DNA of 64,000 nucleotides from UKL13-3 sp964392775 (GCA_964392775.1 CAYMRD010000007.1:81754-145753); one strand, 5' to 3'; shown: positions 8,591 through 17,000, counted from the stretch's first letter. Notes: generated by a model from the sequence alone, not told the origin. A program made the numbers and translations.

Positions 8591-8598
8591 TATTTTTG
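8591..8598 (+). promoter_or_regulatory. -7 promoter element TATTTTTG
   Basis: A perfect TAnnTTTG 36 nt before the ATG at 8635. A TTG at 8564-8566 lies 24 bp upstream and could serve as the -33 element. Its position inside the longest possible frame supports the downstream start. Confidence 0.5.
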
Positions 8599-8634
8599 TC
8601 GCTTACTGAGTTGATAAAATTGACCGAACGAAAA

Positions 8635-9411
8635 ATGCACGACAGAGAAAGACCAAGTTTTGAAGACAGCAACAACGTAACCGTTCAACGTTGTTTTTTT
8701 GCATACGAATATGCCCGCGATTTTGTGAAGGGAAAAACCACAGCCGATATTGGTTGTGCCGATGGATACGGAAGCCAGTATCTGGCTGATTATACTCAGA
8801 GTACCGTAGGTGTTGATTACAGCGAAGTAACGGTAGCTGAGGCTCGTCAAAAACATGCGGCCAAAACCAATCTTACGTTTAAAGCAGGCAGCGTTCCGCC
8901 TCTTCCGTTCGAAAGCGAAAGCATGGATGTGATTACGGCTTTTCAGTTCATCGAACATATCCATCCGCGTTTGGAGTTTATGAAAGAAGTTTACCGTGTA
9001 TTGAAACCGGGAGGTGTGTTTTTGTGTTCAACGCCCAATATCAAAATGAGCATTGCGCGCAACCCTTTCCATGTACACGAGTATACATTTGACGAAATGA
9101 AAGGGGAGGTGTCGCAAGTGTTTGATACCTTTGAAATACAAGGCGTACAAGGCACTGCAGTTGTCAATAAATACTACGAAGACAATGCGCGCTGGGCAAA
9201 AAAAATATTGAGACTTGATCCATTGGGGATTCATAAAATCATTCCTGCAAGCTGGCTTGTTGCACCGTATAATTTTTTAACCTCATTGATGCGCAAGGAC
9301 CTGAAAACACAAAATACTGATACGCTGAACATCACAACCAAAGACTTTTTCTTAACCACCGACCGCCTCGATTTTACCTGGGATATTTTTGTGGTGGCCA
9401 GAAAGAAGTAA
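8635..9411 (+). CDS. Class I SAM-dependent methyltransferase
   Basis: A 258-residue protein with the Methyltransf_11-type core: motif I TADIGCADGYGSQYLADY, acidic post-I VGVDYSE, a motif II region DVITAFQFIEHI and motif III-like VYRVLKPGGVFLCSTPN. The His-containing FQFIEHI helix and KPGG loop are typical of UbiE/BioC-like and glycolipid-modifying enzymes, but the substrate cannot be read from the sequence. The ATG at 8635 is chosen because a -7 promoter lies at 8591-8598, within the longer frame. The gene stands alone after the maeB terminator; a small secreted protein gene follows 51 bp on. Confidence 0.88.
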   Translation: MHDRERPSFEDSNNVTVQRCFFAYEYARDFVKGKTTADIGCADGYGSQYLADYTQSTVGVDYSEVTVAEARQKHAAKTNLTFKAGSVPPLPFESESMDVITAFQFIEHIHPRLEFMKEVYRVLKPGGVFLCSTPNIKMSIARNPFHVHEYTFDEMKGEVSQVFDTFEIQGVQGTAVVNKYYEDNARWAKKILRLDPLGIHKIIPASWLVAPYNFLTSLMRKDLKTQNTDTLNITTKDFFLTTDRLDFTWDIFVVARKK

Positions 9412-9462
9412 ATCAGTTAATATGTTAATGATGTTGATTGGTTGAAGAGAAATACCCGCTGA

Positions 9463-9849
9463 ATGAAAGCACTGTTTTCCCTTTTGTGTTTGATGTTGGC
9501 ATGGCCTTTGGTGGCGCAACCACCAACCTATACCGAACAGCAAAAAACAGATCACCTGATTGTGTTTGTACGCAACCTGAAAGGCTCAACTTTTATCCGC
9601 AATGGAACCGGACATACCCCCGTTGAGGCGGCCAACCACCTTCAATACAAACGCGAGAAAGCGGGTTCCCGCCTAAAAACTGCCCGCGATTTTATTGACA
9701 AGGTTGCAACCCAATCATCCATTAGCGGAAAACCCTATATGATTGTGTTTGCGAATGGAAAAGAATTTCCGGCATCAATGGTGCTCACCAATGAACTGAA
9801 TAAACTGGAAGCGGGAAAAGTAGCGCTGTTGTTATTATTAAACCATTGA
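9463..9849 (+). CDS. DUF5329 family exported protein
   Basis: A 128-residue protein with a signal peptide (MKALFSLLCLMLAWPLVA-Q). The mature part fits DUF5329, the family of E. coli YfeK: QKTDHLIVFVRNLKGSTFIRNG, the AANHLQYKREKAGSRLKTARDFID helix with conserved His, Lys and Arg, and a C-terminal GKPYMIVFANGKEFPA. Function is unknown; location is probably periplasmic. It lies downstream of the methyltransferase and upstream of a convergent gene 29 bp away. Confidence 0.75.
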   Translation: MKALFSLLCLMLAWPLVAQPPTYTEQQKTDHLIVFVRNLKGSTFIRNGTGHTPVEAANHLQYKREKAGSRLKTARDFIDKVATQSSISGKPYMIVFANGKEFPASMVLTNELNKLEAGKVALLLLLNH

Positions 9850-9878
9850 AGAGAAAAGAGTAGAATGGAAAGAATCTG

Positions 9879-10394
9879 TTAGTAGCTGGCATTTCTTAGT
9901 TTGCTGATTCTTGCATTAATTGAAGGTATATTTTCCTGTTCAACTTCTTTCAGTGTCAGGTTAAAATCCTGTATCCATTCTTCGTTACTTCGTACAATAT
10001 GATGTAGTCCCTGCAACGAGTTTACTCTTACTATTCTGCTCTCCTTTTTGTCGTTTGCCCAATTAGTCAAAGTTTTCCAAACGTTGCTGATTTCTTTTTT
10101 CGTTAAGTCAAGCCGGGACACCAATAATGCCAAATGCCATTTTAGCTCAATGTCTTTTGCTTTGTTGCAAAGTGTCAGAATATCGTCTTTGTGTTGATAC
10201 AGGTAATCAGGTTTGTTTACGGTAATTTTTTCGATTGCATCGGCTGCCCGCATAACAACAAGCCTGTCCTCATGAAGTAGGCATTGAAAAAGGTCATCAA
10301 AATCTTTTTGAGTTTGAACTTTCAAAACAACAGCGTTACTTTTCCCAATAGACCTTAAGTCACCACCGGATAATATTTTCTCAAACGCTGCCAC
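9879..10394 (-). CDS. HEAT/ARM-like helical protein
   Basis: A 171-residue alpha-helical protein whose pairs of helices resemble HEAT repeats, for example DRLVVMRAADAIEKITVNKP and SRIVRVNSLQGLHHIVRSNE, with the recurring pattern of aliphatic residues and Asp/Arg. The start is taken as GTG at 10394, because in-frame stops lie just upstream and no ATG occurs near the beginning. It has no signal peptide. Function is unknown; HEAT proteins usually bind other proteins. It sits in a small accessory stretch with a 46-aa protein and a broken gene on the same strand. Confidence 0.6.
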   Translation of the reverse strand: MAAFEKILSGGDLRSIGKSNAVVLKVQTQKDFDDLFQCLLHEDRLVVMRAADAIEKITVNKPDYLYQHKDDILTLCNKAKDIELKWHLALLVSRLDLTKKEISNVWKTLTNWANDKKESRIVRVNSLQGLHHIVRSNEEWIQDFNLTLKEVEQENIPSINARISKLRNASY

Positions 10395-10416
10395 TAAACT
10401 TCAATGCTTAATACCT

Positions 10417-10557
10417 TTACTTTTCACTTAGGAGCTTTTCCGGTATTGGTCTGCAATTACAATTTTTTTGATGGGCTAAATGCCATTTAACCCGTTCTTC
10501 AAATTTTGCATTCTCAGGCATTTTATTTTTCTCATGCCATTCCCTGTTAATTTTCAT
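10417..10557 (-). CDS. Small conserved protein (46 aa)
   Basis: A 46-residue frame starting at the ATG at 10557 (MKINREWHEKNKMP) and ending at TAA 10417-10419. The sequence has His, Trp and a clustered NCNCRPIP near the end, with FEERVKWHLAHQKNC in the middle. This resembles a small family of hypothetical proteins that I recall having the same WH...MP...WHL.HQ..C.CR.IP pattern; whether the two Cys and His bind metal is inference. It lies 22 bp upstream of the HEAT-like gene and 2 bp downstream of a broken gene on the same strand. Confidence 0.55.
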   Translation of the reverse strand: MKINREWHEKNKMPENAKFEERVKWHLAHQKNCNCRPIPEKLLSEK

Positions 10558-10559
10558 CA

Positions 10560-10727
10560 CTATCTTATTTTCTTGTTGAGCAAATAATCCATTGTGTATT
10601 CTGCGGGAAACAACATTACAGAATCTTCCCGATAATCATTATTTGTGATGTGGATGATTATTGGCCTATGGGTATTCCATCAAAAGTGTCTGAATCGGAA
10701 ACAAAAAGATTAGGAGCGAAAAAAGAT
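10560..10727 (-). pseudogene. C-terminal remnant of an unidentified gene
   Basis: On the minus strand two frames join into one plausible protein end if one base is restored near 10660-10668. The first reads APNLFVSDSDTFDGIPIG and the second reads PIIIHITNNDYREDSV, MLFPAEYTMDYLLNKKIR, then TAG at 10560-10562. Composition and the hydrophobic/charged pattern look coding. No upstream part is recognisable because the cyclophilin gene occupies the sequence from 10767. I cannot name the family. Confidence 0.3.
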
Positions 10728-10766
10728 TGTTGGTGCGATTGTTCTGTCAATCGCACCCGGGAATCA

Positions 10767-11369
10767 TTATTTGTTTCGCAACTCTTCAAACACCTTTTCA
10801 GCCTTGAACTTTTTAGCGCCTTTACCTTTGCGAATAATTTTAATATGGGTGATGGTATCGTCTTGCTGAATGGCATTCACCACTTCTTGTCCGGTTATTA
10901 CATGTCCAAAAATGGTGTGACGGTCGTTGAGCCAGGACGTTTCCTTATGGGTAATAAAAAACTGGCTTCCGTTGGTAGCCGGTCCGGCATTGGCCATTGC
11001 CAAAATACCCGGTCCGGTAAACCTGAACTCAGGCACAAACTCATCTTTAAATGAATAGCCCGGTCCGCCTTGTCCGTTACCCAACGGGTCTCCCCCCTGA
11101 ATCATAAAATTAGCAATCACCCGGTGAAACTTTAACCCATCATAGTATGGTGTACCTGCCGGTTTGGCGGTATTGGCAATTTTACCCTCGGAAAGGCCAA
11201 CAAAATTGGCAACCGTTAAGGGGGTTTTTTCAAATTCAAGTTTAAGCAGGATATTGCCTTTGCTGGTTTGGATTTCGGCATAAAAGCCGTTTTCGAGTTT
11301 TGGTTTTTTAGCCTCGGTGTTTGATACTGCTGCAATGAGTATCGTCAATGCTAAGAATAGTTTTTTCAT
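10767..11369 (-). CDS. Cyclophilin-type peptidylprolyl isomerase, exported
   Basis: A 200-residue protein with a signal peptide (MKKLFLALTILIAAVSNTEA-K) and one cyclophilin domain. Active-site segments are intact: FHRVIANFMIQGGDP (catalytic Arg in FHR), NGSQFFIT and WLNDRHTIFGHV with the conserved Trp, His and Phe-Gly. It catalyses cis-trans isomerisation of prolyl bonds, probably helping periplasmic or outer-membrane proteins fold. The basic tail GKGAKKFKAEKVFEEL is common in Bacteroidota members. A second, more divergent cyclophilin is at 32272-33096. Confidence 0.93.
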   Translation of the reverse strand: MKKLFLALTILIAAVSNTEAKKPKLENGFYAEIQTSKGNILLKLEFEKTPLTVANFVGLSEGKIANTAKPAGTPYYDGLKFHRVIANFMIQGGDPLGNGQGGPGYSFKDEFVPEFRFTGPGILAMANAGPATNGSQFFITHKETSWLNDRHTIFGHVITGQEVVNAIQQDDTITHIKIIRKGKGAKKFKAEKVFEELRNK

Positions 11370-11505
11370 GATGCAAAAATTAACATAAGTTGAAGCGGCA
11401 AGAAAGCAAAAACCTAAAAATTATAAAAATATGGCTGTTATGCGTCATACCGCAGAAGGTTTGTAGATTGCAAAATAATGACACTTTAAAAAAGAAATAC
11501 AAATA

Positions 11506-12531
11506 ATGAATTCCAAACTTCTTAAGACCATAAATTATTTATCCATCACCATTACAGTTGTCTTAACAATAATCTTCTTTGTTAATCTAACTGGCAACTC
11601 TCTATATAGAAATGATAGTCGTTTTTTGACAACGATACCCTACCTTATTTCACAACCTTTAATGGTTATTTTCTCCATAATTATTACAATAAAAACCCAT
11701 CAGCAAAAAGGTGTTATGCTGTTTGCATTGTTCCTCTCATTAATATCAACGGATTGGATAATTCAATTCTTACGATTGATGAATGCTGACTGGATACCTC
11801 TTATATGGTTATTAATAACTAATGCTTTAACAGCAACGGTTTACATAAAATCGTTACAAAGTTTTCCGAGACAAATTACAAAACAAGATATAATATCAGT
11901 ATTCCCAAAAAACAAAATAGCATCTGGATATATAAACTGGGCAATAAAGGATTCTACTTGGCTAGTATTCCCATTAATAGTAGTAGGATTTACATATTTA
12001 AATATCAATGACAAGTTGAATGATTTATTCGTATTACTTACCGCATTGTTATGCTTGTATGTCAATTATAAAACATCAGCTACAATAGAAAGAAATAAAA
12101 TATTGTGGCTATTCTGGGGTTTGATTTCTTTTACTTTTCTGGCGATTATTCAATCTATATTGTATTTCAGCACAACGGAAATTTCACTTATTGTTAGACT
12201 GATATTTAATATTTTTATGACATTTGTGCTTCTATTATCACTGGTGATGAGTTTATTCTTTTCAAATACTTTTGATACTGGTATACTATTAAGGCGAACA
12301 ATTGTAGATGGTTTTGTATTTATTATAATTATCCTAATGTATAATACTGTAGAACATTATCTTTTACATTGGCTTTCGCACAAATTAGAAATATCAGATG
12401 CTTTATTGTCCTCCTTATTATCGGGAATATTTGTATTGGCATTTAGTCCGCTTCATCATAAGTTTATGAGTTTTTTAGAGAAAAAAGTAAAAAAGCAACC
12501 GCTTGAACACATAGAAAGTACGCACGCATAA
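11506..12531 (+). CDS. Orphan multi-pass membrane protein, sensor-module-like
   Basis: A 341-residue protein with about eight to nine hydrophobic segments and almost no soluble domain. The last part, LLRRTIVDGFVFIIIILMYNT followed by AFSPLHHKFMSFLEKKVKK, resembles the membrane module that in many sensor kinases and phosphatases ends in a R..V(Y/D)G helix and a LH.R...FLDR linker. Here no catalytic domain follows, so it is either a truncated sensor or a stand-alone membrane protein. The gene is markedly more AT-rich than its neighbours, with ATA and TTA codons common, which hints at acquisition. An inverted-repeat element follows its stop. Confidence 0.65.
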   Translation: MNSKLLKTINYLSITITVVLTIIFFVNLTGNSLYRNDSRFLTTIPYLISQPLMVIFSIIITIKTHQQKGVMLFALFLSLISTDWIIQFLRLMNADWIPLIWLLITNALTATVYIKSLQSFPRQITKQDIISVFPKNKIASGYINWAIKDSTWLVFPLIVVGFTYLNINDKLNDLFVLLTALLCLYVNYKTSATIERNKILWLFWGLISFTFLAIIQSILYFSTTEISLIVRLIFNIFMTFVLLLSLVMSLFFSNTFDTGILLRRTIVDGFVFIIIILMYNTVEHYLLHWLSHKLEISDALLSSLLSGIFVLAFSPLHHKFMSFLEKKVKKQPLEHIESTHA

Positions 12532-12537
12532 CACAGG

Positions 12538-12641
12538 TTTTGCGTCAGGCGGGGCGAACAGCTTCGTATGACAGTTTTTCGTAAATTTGAAGTTTCGGCT
12601 TCGTAAGAAAGTTTGGTGGTAAAAACCCGCCCGAACGCAAA
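12538..12641. repeat. Element bounded by inverted repeats
   Basis: TTTTGCGTCAGGCGGG (12538-12553) pairs imperfectly with CCCGCCCGAACGCAAA (12626-12641), with a nested pair AGTTTCGGCTTCG (12591-12603) and AGCCCGAAACC just outside. No open reading frame lies between. It looks like a dispersed palindromic (REP/MITE-like) element next to the AT-rich orphan gene. Confidence 0.5.
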
Positions 12642-12768
12642 GCCCGAAACCGAATACTTACGGTTTGAATAGAAAGGAGTTAACCGCAGGTGCGCTGCGG
12701 TTAAATTCTGCGTCTCTGCAATAATTCTCTTTCAATCGGCTCGATAAATATTATTTTCGTCCCACTTT

Positions 12769-13605
12769 ATGGCACTTGATCACATTGATGAAACGTTTGA
12801 AGACGAAAAAGAAATGAGCTTTTTCGATCATATTGATGCGCTGCGCGGGCATTTGTTCCGGTCGGCTATTGCTGTGGTTGCCCTTGCTGTGGTGGCATTT
12901 GTCAATAAATATCTGTTGTTCGATGTGATTTTGTTTGGTCCAACGCGCACCGACTTCTGGACTTATCGTTTATTATGTGATTTGTCGTACAGGTTTACCG
13001 GAAGCGACAGTTATTGCATTCACGAAATGGGTTTTGTGCTTTCCAATATTTCGATGTCGGGGCAATTTACCCAACATTTGTTCATTTCATTTATTGCAGG
13101 TATCATTCTGGCTTTCCCCTATATTCTGTGGGAGTTTTGGCGTTTTATCAAACCGGCACTCAGCAAAAAGGAAATGACTTACGCCAAGGGTTTGGTGTTT
13201 TTTAGCTCGGTATTGTTTTTCACGGGAATTTTGTTCGGGTACTTCTTTCTCTCGCCCTTATCCATCAACTTTCTGGGCTCGTACCGGGTAAGTGATTTGG
13301 TGAGCAACGAAATCAATCTCGAATCCTATATCTCCTTTATTTCAACGTTAACCTTTGCCACAGGACTCATTTTTGAGATGCCTATTTTGGTATATTTCTT
13401 GGCTAAAATAGGATTGATGGGCAGCGCCTGGATGCGCAAAAACCGCAGGTATGCTGTGGTGGTGATTCTGATTTTGTCAGGTATACTCACTCCATCACCG
13501 GACGTGGCCAGTCAGATTATGATGTTTATTCCGCTATACGGTTTATATGAACTTAGTATCTTTGTGGCCAAGGGCGTTGAACGCAATCAAAAAAGAAAAG
13601 TATAG
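12769..13605 (+). CDS. tatC: Sec-independent protein translocase TatC
   Basis: A 278-residue protein with six predicted membrane helices and TatC landmarks: the cytoplasmic N-terminal FFDHIDALRGHLFRS (equivalent of the signal-peptide-binding HL.ELR region), FPYILWEFWRFIKPALSKKE, and FEMPILVYFLAKIGL followed by RRYAVVVILILSGILTPSPD. A cysteine-bearing periplasmic insertion between helices 1 and 2 is longer than in E. coli and usual for Bacteroidota. TatC binds twin-arginine signal peptides and, with TatA, exports folded proteins. No tatA gene is adjacent. It is 23 bp upstream of rpiB, likely in one transcript. Confidence 0.95.
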   Translation: MALDHIDETFEDEKEMSFFDHIDALRGHLFRSAIAVVALAVVAFVNKYLLFDVILFGPTRTDFWTYRLLCDLSYRFTGSDSYCIHEMGFVLSNISMSGQFTQHLFISFIAGIILAFPYILWEFWRFIKPALSKKEMTYAKGLVFFSSVLFFTGILFGYFFLSPLSINFLGSYRVSDLVSNEINLESYISFISTLTFATGLIFEMPILVYFLAKIGLMGSAWMRKNRRYAVVVILILSGILTPSPDVASQIMMFIPLYGLYELSIFVAKGVERNQKRKV

Positions 13606-13628
13606 TACCACCACCTAAACACAGTCGT

Positions 13629-14060
13629 ATGAAAATAGCAATTGGAGGCGATCATGCCGGATTTATGTACAAGCAGGCCATCACGGAAATGCTGACGGCA
13701 CAAGGACATGTGGTAACGGATTTTGGTCCGGATTCGGAAGCATCTGTTGATTATCCCGACCACGCGCACCCGTTGGCTTTATCGGTTGAAAAAGGCGAAA
13801 CAGAATTGGGCATCTTGATTTGCGGAAGCGGAAATGGTGTAGCCATCACTGCCAACAAACATCAGGGTATTCGTGCGGCTTTGTGCTGGAACGAAGAACT
13901 GGGCAGATTAGCCCGCCTGCATAACAATGCCAATGTATTGTGTTTGCCGGCTCGTTTTGTAGACCTAGCTTTGGCCAAAAATATTGTGACAGCATTTTTA
14001 ACGGCACAGTTCGAAGGTGGTCGCCACCAAAACCGTGTGGCTAAGATTGCCTGTGCGTAA
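13629..14060 (+). CDS. rpiB: Ribose-5-phosphate isomerase B
   Basis: A 143-residue RpiB/LacAB family protein. It opens MKIAIGGDHAGF, with DYPDHAHPLA, the anion-hole loop CGSGNGVAITANK and ALCWNEELGRLARLHNNANVLCLPAR. A Cys in the ICGSGNG loop is the usual catalytic base. It interconverts ribose 5-phosphate and ribulose 5-phosphate in the pentose phosphate pathway. It lies between tatC and an HD hydrolase, with 3 bp to the latter, and the three are probably co-transcribed. Confidence 0.95.
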   Translation: MKIAIGGDHAGFMYKQAITEMLTAQGHVVTDFGPDSEASVDYPDHAHPLALSVEKGETELGILICGSGNGVAITANKHQGIRAALCWNEELGRLARLHNNANVLCLPARFVDLALAKNIVTAFLTAQFEGGRHQNRVAKIACA

Positions 14061-14063
14061 TTG

Positions 14064-14720
14064 ATGTTTACTGTTACCGAAATCATTGAACGTACCATTG
14101 TGTACGTAAAACATGAATTAGCTGCAGCAGAAGGCGGCCACGACTGGTGGCATATTGAACGTGTTTGGAAAACCGCTCAGCATATTGCGCAGCAGGAACA
14201 GGTAAATTTATTGGTAGTAGAACTTGGCGCTTTGTTGCACGATATTGCCGACTCTAAATTCCATAATGGTGATGAGGAGATTGGCCCTCAAAAGGCTCAG
14301 ACTTTTTTGCAAAGCATTGGCGTGAGTGCCGGGATTATTGATGCAGTGGTGTACATCATCCGCAATATTTCATTTAAAGGACAAAAACAGCAAACAGCAG
14401 GTGCAACACCTGAATTGCAAGTGGTACAGGATGCCGACAGGCTGGATGCCATTGGGGCCATCGGCATTGCCCGGGCTTTTAGTTATGGTGGATTTAAAAA
14501 CCGCGAGTTCTTCAACCCGGCTATTCCACCCGATTTACACCAAACACAAGAAGCCTACAAAAACAGTACGACTCCAACCATCAACCATTTTTACGAGAAA
14601 TTGTTATTGCTCAAAGACCTCATGAATACAACCACCGGTAAAGAGCTGGCACAGGAACGCCATCTGTTTATGGAAGGGTATTTGGAGCAGTTTTATAAGG
14701 AATGGGAAGGACAGGGTTAA
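14064..14720 (+). CDS. HD-domain phosphohydrolase
   Basis: A 218-residue HD-superfamily protein of the YedJ type. Metal ligands are visible in order: HDWWHIERVWKTA (first His), LLHDIADSKF (HD pair) and QDADRLDAIGAIGIARAFSYGG (late Asp), the layout of HD phosphohydrolases. The substrate, probably a nucleotide or phosphorylated metabolite, is not defined. The ATG at 14064 is chosen over a TTG immediately before it. It follows rpiB by 3 bp. Confidence 0.9.
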   Translation: MFTVTEIIERTIVYVKHELAAAEGGHDWWHIERVWKTAQHIAQQEQVNLLVVELGALLHDIADSKFHNGDEEIGPQKAQTFLQSIGVSAGIIDAVVYIIRNISFKGQKQQTAGATPELQVVQDADRLDAIGAIGIARAFSYGGFKNREFFNPAIPPDLHQTQEAYKNSTTPTINHFYEKLLLLKDLMNTTTGKELAQERHLFMEGYLEQFYKEWEGQG

Positions 14721-14722
14721 GG

Positions 14723-15181
14723 ATGAATCGTCAAATGTTGAAACGCCTTACAAATTTCAAAGGCATGTCGGGTATACAGAAAAAAGAGCTTAGAAATAAT
14801 GTATTGAGATGGGTCGCTTTTATCTGTTTCATTTCATATTTTATTATTAAGACAATACGAGAGGATAATTCGCTAAAATCCAAACATCTTTATACTGTAG
14901 GAATTATTATTGATAAATATAAAGGAATAAAACAGCCCTTACCTATTCTTGAGTTCGAATATTATCTTAACAATAAAAAACACATTGAAGGGCAAGCATT
15001 CAATTCTGATGAATATTCCATAAAAATTGGTCAAAAGTATTTAGTGATGTTTTCGCCTGAAGATTCTGATAATAGTCGAATTCTATTGGGAGTTCCGTTA
15101 GCTGATAGTATCCAAGCCCCATATGGAGGATGGCAAGAACCTCCATTTGGATTGAAGGGTTCTGAGGCTATTAAATGGTAG
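14723..15181 (+). CDS. Single-pass membrane protein, DUF3592-like
   Basis: A 152-residue protein (ATG at 14723, preceded by AAGG; a start 21 nt upstream would overlap the HD gene) with one transmembrane segment at about residues 25-45 (VLRWVAFICFISYFIIK). The remaining soluble part, with YTVGIIIDKYKG, LEFEYYLNNKKHIEGQAF and GQKYLVMFSPEDSDNSRIL, has the small beta-barrel pattern of DUF3592-like proteins. Function is unknown. AT content is higher than in the preceding operon, and the repeat-rich intergenic stretch follows. Confidence 0.65.
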   Translation: MNRQMLKRLTNFKGMSGIQKKELRNNVLRWVAFICFISYFIIKTIREDNSLKSKHLYTVGIIIDKYKGIKQPLPILEFEYYLNNKKHIEGQAFNSDEYSIKIGQKYLVMFSPEDSDNSRILLGVPLADSIQAPYGGWQEPPFGLKGSEAIKW

Positions 15182-15282
15182 TTGGGTAGTATTCCTGCGC
15201 CTCCCTGCTCATGTGCTATAAACAAAAACTTCGTGCCCGCGAGCGTCCTGCTCGTGTACAATTTTAACCAATTGACAATACG

Positions 15283-15462
15283 GCTCCGAAGGAGCTTCAT
15301 CTCTGTAGAAATTTAAATCGCAGCAATATTAGCGCTCCGGAGGTGCGCTATCTGTATTCATCCATCCATCTCAAAATCATGTAAATAAGATTGAGCTCCT
15401 CCGGAGCTCCGGGTTATTCTTTTTTTTATTGGCTATAGAGGTTTGCCTCCTCCGGAGGAGGC
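15283..15462. repeat. Array of four GC-rich palindromes
   Basis: The 385-bp stretch between the membrane protein and the pyk terminator holds no gene but four related palindromes about 50-60 bp apart: 15283-15295 (GCTCCGAAGGAGC), 15332-15348 (GCGCTCCGGAGGTGCGC), 15393-15409 (GAGCTCCTCCGGAGCTC) and 15445-15462 (GCCTCCTCCGGAGGAGGC, perfect). Copies 2 and 4 are flanked by related ATCTGTATTCATC / AGATACATTCATC tracts. This is a REP-like cluster. Confidence 0.7.
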
Positions 15463-15507
15463 CAGATACATTCATCGGAGAATATGGTAGGGCTCCTCTT
15501 GATAATA

Positions 15508-15544
15508 AAACGGGGCTGTTTCTTCTTATGAAACAGCCTCGTTT
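15508..15544 (-). terminator. Intrinsic terminator of pyk
   Basis: A 15-bp stem with one G-T pair (AAACGGGGCTGTTTC at 15508-15522, GAAACAGCCTCGTTT at 15530-15544) and a 7-nt loop lies 22 bp beyond the minus-strand pyk stop. On that strand it runs into TTTTATT. Confidence 0.85.
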
Positions 15545-15566
15545 ATTTAAGAGTACAATTATAATT

Positions 15567-17000
15567 TTATTCGATTTCTGTAATCTTAATCGCATTGGTA
15601 CGCGAACGTTCCTTAATAGGCATACTGGCGGTATTGATTACAAGGTCATTGATTTTCACCAATCCTTTTTGTTTTAAGATTGAATTTACTTCCTGTATAC
15701 TTTGGTCGGTACTGTCAAAACCTTTGTAATAAAAGGCTCGTACACCCCAAACCAAACTTAAGGTATTAATTAAGCGCAAATTGCTTGTGAAAATATAGAT
15801 ATTGGCTTTAGGGCGGAATGAAGAAACTTTATAGGCCGTATATCCCGAGAAGGTCATGCTCACAATCGCTTCGGCCTTGAGGTGATCTGAAATACGGACA
15901 GCCGTAAAACAAATTTCATCGCTTAAAAAGGTTGGAGAGTTTTCGGCAGGACGTGTTCCTTTAAAATATGGAGCATTGGTTTTTTCAGCCTCGGCAATCG
16001 TTTGCTGCATATTGCGCACAGCCAAAATCGGATAGGCTCCCACCGAAGTTTCGGCACTGAGCATCACCGCATCGGCACCATCCATTACGGCATTGGCAAT
16101 ATCATTTACCTCGGCACGGGTAGGCGAAGGACTGGTGATCATACTTTCCATCATCTGCGTAGCAATAATCACCGGCTTACCTGCCAGGATACATTTTTTA
16201 ACAATTTGTTTCTGGATCACCGGCACCTGGGCCATTGGCATCTCCACACCCAAATCACCACGAGCCACCATTACCGCATCGGTCACAGCAATGATCTCGT
16301 CAATATTGTCCATGGCTTCAGGCTTTTCAATTTTGGCAATCACGCGCGGCCTCCATTCATTGTCCTCAATCATTTGTTTGAGGTCGATGATGTCTTCGGC
16401 CTTGCGCACAAATGATAATCCAATCCAGTCCACTTTCATTTCCAGTCCAAAAGCTAAATCGGCTTTGTCTTTTTCGGTCATAGCCGGAATAGAAAGACGT
16501 GTATCCGGGAGGTTAAATCCTTTGCGTGATGAAAGTGGTCCGCCAAACTTTACGAGGCATGTAATCTCATCAACACCGTTTGATTTCAATACTTCAAGCT
16601 CCAACTTTCCATCATCGAGCAGGATGCGTTCTCCGGGCATCACATCCCGGGCCAATCCCGGAAACTTAACGTATACACGGTCGGCTGTGCTGATGGCTTC
16701 TTGTGTGGTAACAGTGATGGTACTTCCGGTAACCAGTTCGATTTTACCGTTTTCCATCTCACCCACCCGTAGTTTAGGGCCTTGCAAATCGAGGAGGATA
16801 GATGTAAACGATTGAGTATCTTCATTTACCTTTCTGATATTTTCAACCACTTTGCGGTGATCATCATAAGTTCCATGTGAAAAATTGAGTCGGCAAACAT
16901 CCACTCCTTCGCCAATGATGGCTTTAAGCATTTCGTAGCTGGAAGTGGCCGGTCCGATGGTGGCAACAATTTTGGTTCGGTTAAATGGATTTGTTTTCAT
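15567..17000 (-). CDS. pyk: Pyruvate kinase
   Basis: A 477-residue enzyme of usual length. It begins NRTKIVATIGPATSS, with CRLNFSHGTYDDH, the active-site IEKPEAMDNIDEI and VMVARGDLGVEMP loops, and ATQMMESMITSPSPTRAEVNDIANAV, the pyruvate kinase signature area. The C-terminal domain carries VSMTFSGYTAYKVSSFRPKA. It makes ATP and pyruvate from phosphoenolpyruvate and ADP, the last step of glycolysis. It is followed by a strong terminator and preceded by the IPExxxVDY gene on the same strand, 97 bp away. Confidence 0.97.
   Translation of the reverse strand: MKTNPFNRTKIVATIGPATSSYEMLKAIIGEGVDVCRLNFSHGTYDDHRKVVENIRKVNEDTQSFTSILLDLQGPKLRVGEMENGKIELVTGSTITVTTQEAISTADRVYVKFPGLARDVMPGERILLDDGKLELEVLKSNGVDEITCLVKFGGPLSSRKGFNLPDTRLSIPAMTEKDKADLAFGLEMKVDWIGLSFVRKAEDIIDLKQMIEDNEWRPRVIAKIEKPEAMDNIDEIIAVTDAVMVARGDLGVEMPMAQVPVIQKQIVKKCILAGKPVIIATQMMESMITSPSPTRAEVNDIANAVMDGADAVMLSAETSVGAYPILAVRNMQQTIAEAEKTNAPYFKGTRPAENSPTFLSDEICFTAVRISDHLKAEAIVSMTFSGYTAYKVSSFRPKANIYIFTSNLRLINTLSLVWGVRAFYYKGFDSTDQSIQEVNSILKQKGLVKINDLVINTASMPIKERSRTNAIKITEIE

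Noticed and set aside
15283..15462. CRISPR array or integron attC sites
   Set aside because: Copies are palindromes with diverging sequence and no constant direct repeat of suitable length, and no integrase or cas gene is near.
16093..16815. 240-codon plus-strand frame
   Set aside because: It is antisense to pyk, which has all its motifs intact; no start signal.
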